Position numbers and translations under genes: made by a program. The notes under the pieces are model-generated. The model saw only the letters and a list, made by a program, of their open reading frames with translations, ran no database searches and was not told the DNA's origin. Positions 23,671 through 31,138 of a stretch of DNA of 37,963 nucleotides are shown here, one piece after another (within the stretch, counting starts at the first letter, position 1; every line of letters begins with the position of its first letter). This DNA comes from Prevotella sp. UBA2754 (GTDB lineage: Bacteria > Bacteroidota > Bacteroidia > Bacteroidales > Bacteroidaceae): NCBI GenBank assembly GCA_002353295.1, contig DEJG01000025.1:1-37963 (forward strand), read 5' to 3'.

Positions 23671-24117
23671 ATGATTATCGACAATTTGCAAAATCTGAAG
23701 AACTATGAGTCTGTGAACCCATTGTTCCCTAAAGTGATTGAGTTCCTGAAAAACAATGACCTGAATGCTCTTGAGCCAGGTAAGTACGAAATTGATGGCA
23801 AAGATCTCTTTGTCAACATCACTATGACGAAAGGCAAGACTCCCGATCAGGCAGTCATCGAAACCCACGACAAGATGATTGACATTCAGATTCCTATTAC
23901 CGCTACCGAAACCTTTGGCTACACCCCTCGTGAAAATCTGCCAGCTGCAACCTATAATACAGAGAAGGACATCACCAAGATTCCTGATTTGGCTGCTGAG
24001 AGTTATATCACCTGTCAACCAGGTATGATGGCCATCTTCTTTCCACAGGACGGACATGCTCCCTGTATCGCTGGTGTTCCTGAATTCAAAAAAGCAATTT
24101 TTAAAGTGAAAGCATAA
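23671..24117 (+). CDS. YhcH/YjgK/YiaL-family protein
   Basis: This 148-residue protein belongs to the DUF386 family of cupin-like beta-barrel proteins. Members are linked to sugar metabolism, such as sialic-acid anomerisation by NanQ and the beta subunit of Ebg galactosidase. Seen marks are the start MIIDNLQNLKNY, THDKMIDIQIPI and the metal-binding segment FFPQDGHAPCIA. The gene ends one base before the ATG of glgB, so the two are surely cotranscribed and probably coupled. That makes a role in handling glucose or another sugar near glycogen synthesis plausible, but the substrate cannot be named. Confidence 0.88.
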   Translation: MIIDNLQNLKNYESVNPLFPKVIEFLKNNDLNALEPGKYEIDGKDLFVNITMTKGKTPDQAVIETHDKMIDIQIPITATETFGYTPRENLPAATYNTEKDITKIPDLAAESYITCQPGMMAIFFPQDGHAPCIAGVPEFKKAIFKVKA

Positions 24118-24118
24118 T

Positions 24119-26218
24119 ATGGCTACAACAAAGAAAACTACAACAAAGAAAACTGCCACAACCAAGAAAGCACCAGCTAAGAAGGTTGCTAAGAAAGTGG
24201 AGACACAACCACAACATATTGGTTTGGTAGCTCACGATTCCTGGCTCGAACCCTTTGAGGGTGCTATTCGCGGACGCCACGATCATGCTCTTTGGAAAAT
24301 CAGTCAGCTGACTCAGAATGGTAAGAAGACGCTTGCAGATTTTGCTACGGGTCATCTTTATTTTGGACTTCACAAACTTGCCAAGGGCTGGGTGTTCCGC
24401 GAGTGGGCTCCTAATGCTACGGAAATTTATCTGGTCGGTGATTTTAATAACTGGACAGAGAGCGAGAAATATAAGTGTAAACGCATAGAGGGAACAGGTA
24501 ACTGGGAACTCAGACTTTCAGAGAAAGCCATCAAACACGGCGACCTTTATAAGATGAAGGTGAAGTGGAATGGGGGAGAAGGCGAGCGCATTCCAGCCTG
24601 GTGTCGTCGTGTCGTGCAGGACGATACCACAAAAATTTTCTCTGCTCAGGTGTGGAATCCTGAGAAGCCCTATGTTTTCAAGAAAAAAAACTTCAAGCCC
24701 AGCAAATCGCCTCTGTTGATTTATGAGTGCCATGTTGGAATGGGACAAGATGCCGAGAAGGTTGGCACCTACAAAGAATTTACAGAGAATGTGCTGCCTC
24801 GTGTGAAGAAGGATGGCTATAATGCCATTCAGGTGATGGCCATTCAGGAACATCCCTATTATGGCAGTTTCGGCTATCATGTCAGCTCATTCTTTGCTCC
24901 ATCCAGTCGTTTCGGAACCCCTGAGGAGTTGAAGGAGATGATTGATACAGCCCACAAGATGGGTATCGCCGTCATCATGGATATCGTTCACTCTCATGCT
25001 GTGAAAAACGAAGTGGAGGGGCTTGGAAATCTGGCTGGCGATCCCAATCAGTTCTTCTATCCAGGTGATCGTCATGAGCATCCGGCTTGGGATTCCCTCT
25101 GTTTCGATTATGGTAAAGATGAAGTACTTCACTTCCTGCTTTCCAACTGTAAGTATTGGCTCGAGGAATTCCATTTCGACGGTTTCCGCTTTGATGGAGT
25201 TACCTCTATGCTCTATTATTCTCACGGATTGGGTGAAGCCTTTGGAGGATATGGCGACTATTTTAACGGACACGAAGACGACAATGCCATTTGCTATCTC
25301 ACGCTAGCCAACTGCCTGATTCACCAAGTCAACCCACAAGCTATTACGATTGCCGAGGAAGTATCAGGAATGCCTGGACTCGCTGCAAAGTTTGAGGATG
25401 GCGGTTATGGGTTCGACTATCGTATGGCGATGAACATTCCTGATTACTGGATCAAGACTATCAAGGAGGTCCGTGATGAGGATATCAACGTGACCAGCAT
25501 CTTCTGGGAAGTAAAGAATCGCCGTCCTGATGAGAAAACTATCTCTTACTGCGAAAGTCACGATCAGGCACTGGTAGGCGACAAGACCATTATCTTCCGT
25601 CTGATAGATGCCGATATGTATTGGCATTTCGCCAAGAAGGACGTCAACGACATAGCCCAGCGTGGTATAGCTTTGCATAAGATGATACGTTTGGTGACTG
25701 CTGGTGCCATCAATGGTGGTTATCTGAACTTCATGGGTAATGAGTTCGGTCACCCAGAGTGGATTGACTTCCCACGCGAGGGTAACGGCTGGTCGTATAA
25801 GTACGCACGCCGTCAGTGGCACTTGGTGGACGATCCCGATTTGTGCTACCACTGGTTGGGCGACTTTGACCGCAAGATGCTGGAGGTGATTAAGAGCCAG
25901 AAGAATTTCCAGGCTACACCGGTGACCGAAATCTGGCACGATGAAGGCGACAAGGTGCTGTGCTACATGCGTGGCGACTTGGTGTTCGTATTTAACTTCT
26001 CGCCCACACGTTCGTACACCGACTATGGTTTCCTTGTACCTACAGGCAGTTACGAGGTAGTGCTGAACACCGATGCCAAGGAGTTCGGTGGCAACGGCTT
26101 TGCCGACGACAGCGTGACTCACATCACCAACTACGATCCCCTCTACGTCCAGGATCATAAGGAGTGGCTGAAGCTCTATATTCCTGCCCGTTCAGCAGTC
26201 GTATTGCGTAAAATGTAA
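24119..26218 (+). CDS. glgB: 1,4-alpha-glucan branching enzyme with Lys-rich N-terminal tail
   Basis: This 699-residue enzyme introduces alpha-1,6 branches in glycogen. The order is an odd Lys/Thr/Ala-rich tail (residues 1-27), a CBM48 domain (about 80-175, FREWAPNATEIYLVGDFNNW), a GH13 barrel and a C-terminal beta domain. Catalytic residues are D359 (GFRFDGVTS), E413 (IAEEVSG) and D482 (CESHDQ). The segment HDSWLEPFEGAIRGR before CBM48 and the overall wording resemble the eukaryotic GBE1 type more than enteric GlgB. The tail recalls histone-H1-like sequence and is not part of the enzyme family. Start ATG 24119 comes one base after the yhcH stop. A terminator follows at 26255. Confidence 0.93.
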   Translation: MATTKKTTTKKTATTKKAPAKKVAKKVETQPQHIGLVAHDSWLEPFEGAIRGRHDHALWKISQLTQNGKKTLADFATGHLYFGLHKLAKGWVFREWAPNATEIYLVGDFNNWTESEKYKCKRIEGTGNWELRLSEKAIKHGDLYKMKVKWNGGEGERIPAWCRRVVQDDTTKIFSAQVWNPEKPYVFKKKNFKPSKSPLLIYECHVGMGQDAEKVGTYKEFTENVLPRVKKDGYNAIQVMAIQEHPYYGSFGYHVSSFFAPSSRFGTPEELKEMIDTAHKMGIAVIMDIVHSHAVKNEVEGLGNLAGDPNQFFYPGDRHEHPAWDSLCFDYGKDEVLHFLLSNCKYWLEEFHFDGFRFDGVTSMLYYSHGLGEAFGGYGDYFNGHEDDNAICYLTLANCLIHQVNPQAITIAEEVSGMPGLAAKFEDGGYGFDYRMAMNIPDYWIKTIKEVRDEDINVTSIFWEVKNRRPDEKTISYCESHDQALVGDKTIIFRLIDADMYWHFAKKDVNDIAQRGIALHKMIRLVTAGAINGGYLNFMGNEFGHPEWIDFPREGNGWSYKYARRQWHLVDDPDLCYHWLGDFDRKMLEVIKSQKNFQATPVTEIWHDEGDKVLCYMRGDLVFVFNFSPTRSYTDYGFLVPTGSYEVVLNTDAKEFGGNGFADDSVTHITNYDPLYVQDHKEWLKLYIPARSAVVLRKM

Positions 26219-26254
26219 AGGGATTTTTATCATATTTTAGAATTTAACAATTGG

Positions 26255-26293
26255 GGTCACGCTGATGTGATATCAGTGTGGCCTTTTATTTAT
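26255..26293 (+). terminator. Terminator after glgB
   Basis: Bases 26255-26266 pair with 26272-26283 (12 pairs, two G-T) around loop GTGAT, followed by TTTTATTTAT. Confidence 0.82.
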
Positions 26294-26356
26294 ACCATTT
26301 CCATACAATTGTGCATTTTTTTTAGGAAAATACATAGTATTCTCGATAATTTTGTG

Positions 26357-26364
26357 TACTTTTG
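26357..26364 (+). promoter_or_regulatory. -7 element of the dapA/partner-switching operon
   Basis: TACTTTTG, 24 bases before the dapA ATG. No clear TTG at the usual distance. No other TAnnTTTG element is seen in the short gaps between the following genes down to 33735, so this may drive the whole run. Confidence 0.55.
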
Positions 26365-26388
26365 CAAACAGAAATATATTTCTTAATT

Positions 26389-27276
26389 ATGGTACGTAAT
26401 ATCTTCAAAGGTTTAGGTATAGCACTGATAACTCCTTTTTTGGAAGACGGGTCAGTAGACTACAAGGCGCTGATTCGTCTGGTAGAATATCAGTTGGACA
26501 ATGGGGCAGACTTTTTTTGTATTCTCGCCACAACAGGCGAAACCCCTACATTGACAGCTGACGAGAAACAGAAAATCAAGGATTTAGTGGTTGACTTGGT
26601 AGGCGGCCGAGTACCCATCCTCGTAGGATGCGGTGGATACAACACCGCAGAGATTGTTCAGGAGTTACAAACGCGTGATTTTAAGGGAGTAGATGGTATA
26701 CTCAGCGTATGCCCCTATTATAATAAACCTTCTCAGGAAGGTCTCTATCAGCATTTTAAAACGATAGCAGCCGCAACGTCTATGCCCGTTGTCCTTTATA
26801 ATGTTCCTGGTCGTACGGGTGTGAATATGAAAGCCGAGACTACCGTCCGTCTGGCTCGCGATTGTCATAACATTGTGGCTATCAAGGAGGCCAGTGGTAA
26901 TTTGGAACAGGTTGACGAGATTATCAAGAACAAGCCCAAAGACTTTGACGTGATTTCAGGCGACGATGCTTTGACGTTTCCAATGGTCAGTTGTGGTGCT
27001 GTTGGTGTTATCAGTGTCATCGGTAACGCCTTGCCTCGTGAGTTCTCCAAGATGATTCGTTTGCAGATGAAAGGCGAATACGATGGTGCACGAAAGATTC
27101 ACCACCGCTTCATCGACCTCTTCTCGCTATTGTTTGTCGATGGCAATCCAGCTGGTGTGAAGGCAATGCTTCATGAGATGGGTTATATCCAGAATGTGCT
27201 CCGTCTGCCATTAGTGCCGACGCGTATCTCTACCCTGCAGCGAATGAGTGAAATCATGAAAGATCTGAAGATATGA
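26389..27276 (+). CDS. dapA: 4-hydroxy-tetrahydrodipicolinate synthase
   Basis: This 295-residue aldolase condenses pyruvate with aspartate semialdehyde, the first step to diaminopimelate and lysine. The Schiff-base lysine is K166 in VAIKEASGN, and Y137 in LYNVPGRTG is the catalytic tyrosine. ATTGETPTL near residue 47 fits the TTGE motif. ATG 26389 gives the normal N-terminus; the longer open frame begins at TTG on the promoter. It is 12 bases upstream of the SpoIIE-type phosphatase gene with no terminator, which places a cell-wall/lysine gene at the head of a signalling operon. Confidence 0.95.
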   Translation: MVRNIFKGLGIALITPFLEDGSVDYKALIRLVEYQLDNGADFFCILATTGETPTLTADEKQKIKDLVVDLVGGRVPILVGCGGYNTAEIVQELQTRDFKGVDGILSVCPYYNKPSQEGLYQHFKTIAAATSMPVVLYNVPGRTGVNMKAETTVRLARDCHNIVAIKEASGNLEQVDEIIKNKPKDFDVISGDDALTFPMVSCGAVGVISVIGNALPREFSKMIRLQMKGEYDGARKIHHRFIDLFSLLFVDGNPAGVKAMLHEMGYIQNVLRLPLVPTRISTLQRMSEIMKDLKI

Positions 27277-27288
27277 CATAACGTAAAA

Positions 27289-29418
27289 GTGAACATCCGA
27301 CTATCCATCATCATAAGCCTAACTGTCATCTCCAGCCTGTGTCCTTTGCAATCTTCGGCTGTTGATGGGCAAAAGCGGGATAGCTTGTCTCGCCCAGATC
27401 CGAAGTATGATGCCTTAGTTGAAATTTATACTAAGTCTCTCGAAACTGACGATACCCAGCAACAGGTTCGTATCCTCAATCAGATTATCCAGTATTGTCG
27501 TGATACCAAAGACCACGGACGCGAAGTTAATGCTATCAACAACCGTATCGTATATTTCTACAATCACTCGATGGACGATTCTGTAGCCCTTCATGTTCCT
27601 GATGACTTGAAGGTGCTGGCTAAGTATCGTGACTGGAAGCGCTACTACGAAGTTTGGACCTGTCTGGCCAACAGTTATCTCTATTCAGGCAAACCCAATA
27701 TGGCTCTTCGCGAAGCCCAGAATATGTTCGAGGATGCCAAGAATCGCGGCGATGTGATGGGAATGGGACTTTCCTATTACACGATGGGTAGCATCTATAC
27801 CACGCTGAATGTGCTTGACGAGAGTGTCAACAACTATCAGAAGGCGCTCGACATCATGTCGAAGATCCGTCCTTATCCCAATATTCTGACCGAACTCTAT
27901 GCCTACTATTGTGATGTGCTCAATCTGAGGCACGACTTTTCTGCCCTCGAGCGTCTCACTCAGCAGTGGGGCAATTTCCTGCCACAATTCTTGAAGCAGG
28001 ATAAGTATGATGAGGCCTCCATCAAAATGTTTTATGCCACTTATTACATTGCATGCGCACAAGCCGCCATGGGATTGGGTAAATGGGGTAGGGCTGATGA
28101 TATGATGGAGAAAGCCAAACTGCAACTGAACGATGAAACTGATTTCACAACGCTCTCTTGGCTGCTCAATATGGGTAAGCTACGCTATCAGCAGGGACGC
28201 TATCAGGAAGCCCTCGATTTCAACAATCGCCGTTATGGACTTTCTGGTCAAATGGACGATCCTGCTTCACTCGTTGATGTGGTCAAGCAGCGTGCCGAGA
28301 TTATGCAGAAACTAGGGCGCTTCCGCGAGTCATCACAATATTACGAACGCCTCTATCACTTGACCGATTCGCTTAACGTACAAGATACCAAGAAACAGCT
28401 CAACGAGATGAATACCCTCTTCAAAGTTGATGAACTAAAGATGGCACAGGAGCGTGAGCTTTTCGAACTCAACATGAAGCGCGAGCGCGAGCAGTTCCGC
28501 CTCATGATGGTTATTGTTGGTACGATTGTTGTGGGTCTCGTTGTCTTTATTATCTTCCGCATCCGTTCGGCTCGCCGACTGAAGAAAGCTCACGATCAGT
28601 TGCAACAGACCCATGAAGAGCTGTTGACGGCCTATGATCAGCTGGAAGAGACAACTACTGCGAAGGAACGTATAGAGAGCGACCTGCGTATTGCACGCGA
28701 TATACAGCAGAGCATGATTCCACAGAAGTTCCCGCCATTCCCAGAGCGTACTGACATTGACCTTTATGCCTCGATGACACCTGCCAAAGCTGTCGGTGGC
28801 GACCTCTACGACTTCATCCTGCTCGACGACAAACTCTATTTCTGTTTGGGAGATGTGAGTGGCAAGGGTGTGCCAGCCTCGTTATTTATGGCCGTAGCAC
28901 GCAATCTGTTCCGTGTTGTTTCCCAGCAAGGACTGCCTCCTGCTGAGATAGCCGACAAGCTGAATAATGCCTTATCAGAAGACAACGAGAGTGGCATGTT
29001 CGTTACGATGTTTATTGGTGTCATCGACCTGCCAACAGGTCATCTCGATTTTTGTAATGCAGGTCATAATCCACCCGTTATCAAGACGCTCGACGGCACC
29101 ACCCATTTTATCGAAATGCAGCCCAACGCACCGCTGGGACTTTGGGCAGGACTGCCTTACGAGGGTGAAAGTATTGATGATATCAGCGGTCAGCCATTCT
29201 TCGTCTATAGTGACGGACTGAATGAAGCCGAAAATGATAAGCAGGAGCAATATGGCGACGACTTGTTGCTCGAAATGTTGGAGAAGCACGATTTTGTTAA
29301 CTCTCAGCAAACCGTTGAAATGATGAGGACCGATGTGGTGCGCCATGCCAACGGTGCAGAACAAAGTGACGACTTGACGATGCTCTGCGTGAAAGTACAA
29401 GGACATTTACCAAATTAA
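27289..29418 (+). CDS. TPR-sensor membrane phosphatase with SpoIIE/RsbU-type PP2C domain
   Basis: This 709-residue protein probably senses a signal outside the cytoplasm and dephosphorylates a STAS protein inside. A signal peptide (about 1-25) is followed by a helical TPR-like region (about 35-375, e.g. ANSYLYSGKPNMALREAQ and LLNMGKLRYQQGRYQEAL). One membrane segment lies at about 403-423, then a coiled coil, and a SpoIIE-type PP2C domain (about 470-705). Metal-binding motifs are seen: VGGDLYDF (about 500-507), GDVSGKG (about 520), AGHNPP, YSDGLNEA and SDDLTML. The start is GTG 27289; no ATG fits and the signal peptide begins there. The gene is followed by the kinase and the STAS gene of the same switch. 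Confidence 0.92.
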   Translation: MNIRLSIIISLTVISSLCPLQSSAVDGQKRDSLSRPDPKYDALVEIYTKSLETDDTQQQVRILNQIIQYCRDTKDHGREVNAINNRIVYFYNHSMDDSVALHVPDDLKVLAKYRDWKRYYEVWTCLANSYLYSGKPNMALREAQNMFEDAKNRGDVMGMGLSYYTMGSIYTTLNVLDESVNNYQKALDIMSKIRPYPNILTELYAYYCDVLNLRHDFSALERLTQQWGNFLPQFLKQDKYDEASIKMFYATYYIACAQAAMGLGKWGRADDMMEKAKLQLNDETDFTTLSWLLNMGKLRYQQGRYQEALDFNNRRYGLSGQMDDPASLVDVVKQRAEIMQKLGRFRESSQYYERLYHLTDSLNVQDTKKQLNEMNTLFKVDELKMAQERELFELNMKREREQFRLMMVIVGTIVVGLVVFIIFRIRSARRLKKAHDQLQQTHEELLTAYDQLEETTTAKERIESDLRIARDIQQSMIPQKFPPFPERTDIDLYASMTPAKAVGGDLYDFILLDDKLYFCLGDVSGKGVPASLFMAVARNLFRVVSQQGLPPAEIADKLNNALSEDNESGMFVTMFIGVIDLPTGHLDFCNAGHNPPVIKTLDGTTHFIEMQPNAPLGLWAGLPYEGESIDDISGQPFFVYSDGLNEAENDKQEQYGDDLLLEMLEKHDFVNSQQTVEMMRTDVVRHANGAEQSDDLTMLCVKVQGHLPN

Positions 29419-29431
29419 TTAACTTAACTAT

Positions 29432-29839
29432 ATGGAGAAAGAAATCTGTATAAAGAACCGAATGGACGAGCTGGTTCGAGTTAACCAGTTTATTGAAGAA
29501 ATCGGGGAGGAATTAGGACTTGACATGGAACTCCAGATGAACCTCAACCTTGTGATGGAGGAGATGGTAGTGAATGTCATCTCCTACGCCTATCCCGAAG
29601 GAACGGAAGCCAACATCGAATTGAAGGCAGAAACTAAGGGCAAAGAACTCACTTTCGTCTTGAGCGATCAGGGACGTGAGTTCGATCCTACTCTGAGTGA
29701 AAGTGCTGATATGGACGTCAATCCTGCCGAGCGTGATCTGGGTGGTATGGGCATCTTCATCGTCAAGAACATCATGAACGAAGTGACCTACCAACGGCTT
29801 GAAGGCAAGAACCTGTTGACAATGAAAAAAGACATATAA
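29432..29839 (+). CDS. RsbW/SpoIIAB-like anti-sigma serine kinase
   Basis: This 135-residue GHKL ATPase should phosphorylate the STAS protein encoded next. The N-box NLVMEEMVVNVISYAYPEG has E44 and N48 in the place of the catalytic Glu and Mg-binding Asn of SpoIIAB. The G1 box is LSDQGREFDPT and the G2 box GGMGIFIVKNIM. In Firmicutes such kinases also hold a sigma factor. No sigma factor of the SigB/SigF type is in this window, and Bacteroidota are not known to have them, so the target is open. It lies 13 bases after the phosphatase gene and 22 bases before the STAS gene. Confidence 0.92.
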   Translation: MEKEICIKNRMDELVRVNQFIEEIGEELGLDMELQMNLNLVMEEMVVNVISYAYPEGTEANIELKAETKGKELTFVLSDQGREFDPTLSESADMDVNPAERDLGGMGIFIVKNIMNEVTYQRLEGKNLLTMKKDI

Positions 29840-29861
29840 ACAATTTAAATACTTTACAACT

Positions 29862-30173
29862 ATGACACAGATTTTGAAAGAGAATGGTAAGACCATTATT
29901 AAGACCGGACAGCGTATTGATACCATGAATGCCGGTGAGTTTGAACGTGACATCGAACCAGCTTTGGCTGATGGTGGTGTTGATTTGGAAATGGATTGCT
30001 CTGAGTTGAACTATATGGCCAGCTCTGGTCTGCGTGTGATTCAGAAGACAATGCGTACTGTGATGCAACAGAAGGGTCAGTTCAAGATGACCAACGTAAG
30101 TCCTGAGATTTATAAAGTCCTGAATATGACGGGCTTCACCAAGTTTATGAAAGTTGAACAGCGTAAAGATTAA
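29862..30173 (+). CDS. STAS-domain anti-anti-sigma-like protein
   Basis: This 103-residue protein is a single STAS domain like SpoIIAA/RsbV. The phosphorylation loop reads LNYMASSGLRVI, with S54 in the place of the phospho-serine; the Asp that often precedes it (as in MDSSGL) is Ala here. The C-terminus follows the family (FKMTNVSPEIYKVLNMTGF). It is the likely substrate of the upstream kinase and of the SpoIIE-type phosphatase, so its phosphorylation state would carry the signal. It ends 6 bases before the next gene. Confidence 0.92.
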   Translation: MTQILKENGKTIIKTGQRIDTMNAGEFERDIEPALADGGVDLEMDCSELNYMASSGLRVIQKTMRTVMQQKGQFKMTNVSPEIYKVLNMTGFTKFMKVEQRKD

Positions 30174-30179
30174 AGCGTT

Positions 30180-31109
30180 ATGACTTGGGTAGTTATTGTA
30201 TTAGTCTTAATTGTTATCATCCTCTGTGTTGCCCTTTATTTCCAAGTAAAGGGTAGCCACGATCAAGCAGGCGAACAGCAAACACTGCTTCGTGATTATC
30301 AGCGTCGTGTGGATGAACAACAACAGTTGTTGGAAGACTATCGTAGTCTTCAGAAGAACTTCGATAATGTGGGCGAAGGTTATGAGCAGGCCCTCGAACT
30401 TTACGACAAAATGGAGGAAAATAGTCGTAAATTGGAAGAGCGTAACGCATTCCTCGAAAATCAGAACAAGGAATTGCAGACAGCCCATGCTGCTAAAGCC
30501 GAAGAGCTGCGCACGAGCAAGGAGTTTGTTCAGCAGATTGTGCAGGATTTGCAGAAGGCCGTTGACAAGCTCGACCCAATGGTGAGTGCACCTATTGCCG
30601 GCTTGGTATTCAAGATGCAGGACATCAACGAGTTGGGGTCCGATGCTCCCATTGAGCGTGCTGACAATATCGTAGCAGAACAGGTGGCCAAGCGTGCTAT
30701 CGCTGAGTCAGCCATCGACCAGTGCCAGTATTTCTCGTTCCAACTGACAGTGAGCCCTTCTGCAGCTTCTATGCTTCAGACCAACGAGAAGCAAGCCGCT
30801 CATGCACTTGCACTCGTGCTTGACAATGCCAAGAAGTTTACCACTGATGGCACCGTTCAGCTTATGGTTGATGCCGACTTACAGGAGTCGAAAATCACTT
30901 ATGCCGTCACAGATACAGGTATGGGTGTGCCTGCTCAGGAAGCCGAACGTATTTTCGAGCCCTATGTCAAGCTCAACAGCTATTTCGACGGTCAGGGACT
31001 CGGACTCACTTTTGCGCGCAGTATAGCTCGCCGTCTGGGTGGAGAACTCGTGCTCGATACAACACATACCGACAGTGGTGCGCGTTTCGTGCTCACCCTT
31101 CCCATGTAA
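30180..31109 (+). CDS. Membrane-anchored HATPase protein without phospho-acceptor His
   Basis: The 309-residue protein starts with one membrane segment (2-22), then a long coiled coil (about 30-130, many Gln, Glu, Leu) and a histidine-kinase-type ATPase domain (about 190-309). That domain has the N-box ALALVLDNAKKF (N216), G1 VTDTGMGVP, the F-box-like IFEPYVKLN and G2 GQGLGLTFARSIARRLGG. The region where the dimerisation/phospho-acceptor helix should carry an H-E/D motif (about 120-190) has no His. It might act as a kinase on another protein, as a regulator in the switch, or be an unusual kinase with a diverged acceptor. Its gene directly follows the STAS gene and precedes the secreted protein gene by 29 bases. 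Confidence 0.82.
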   Translation: MTWVVIVLVLIVIILCVALYFQVKGSHDQAGEQQTLLRDYQRRVDEQQQLLEDYRSLQKNFDNVGEGYEQALELYDKMEENSRKLEERNAFLENQNKELQTAHAAKAEELRTSKEFVQQIVQDLQKAVDKLDPMVSAPIAGLVFKMQDINELGSDAPIERADNIVAEQVAKRAIAESAIDQCQYFSFQLTVSPSAASMLQTNEKQAAHALALVLDNAKKFTTDGTVQLMVDADLQESKITYAVTDTGMGVPAQEAERIFEPYVKLNSYFDGQGLGLTFARSIARRLGGELVLDTTHTDSGARFVLTLPM

Positions 31110-31138
31110 CCATTAAATGTAAAAACTAAACAATAATC

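Noticed and set aside
25364..26158. 264-codon antisense open frame inside glgB
   Set aside because: It mirrors a strongly conserved GH13 coding region with clear catalytic residues; no start region or family likeness.
27289..31109. Cassette as a classic SigB stress operon
   Set aside because: No sigma factor gene in the window and the phylum is not known to have SigB; only the switch part is present.
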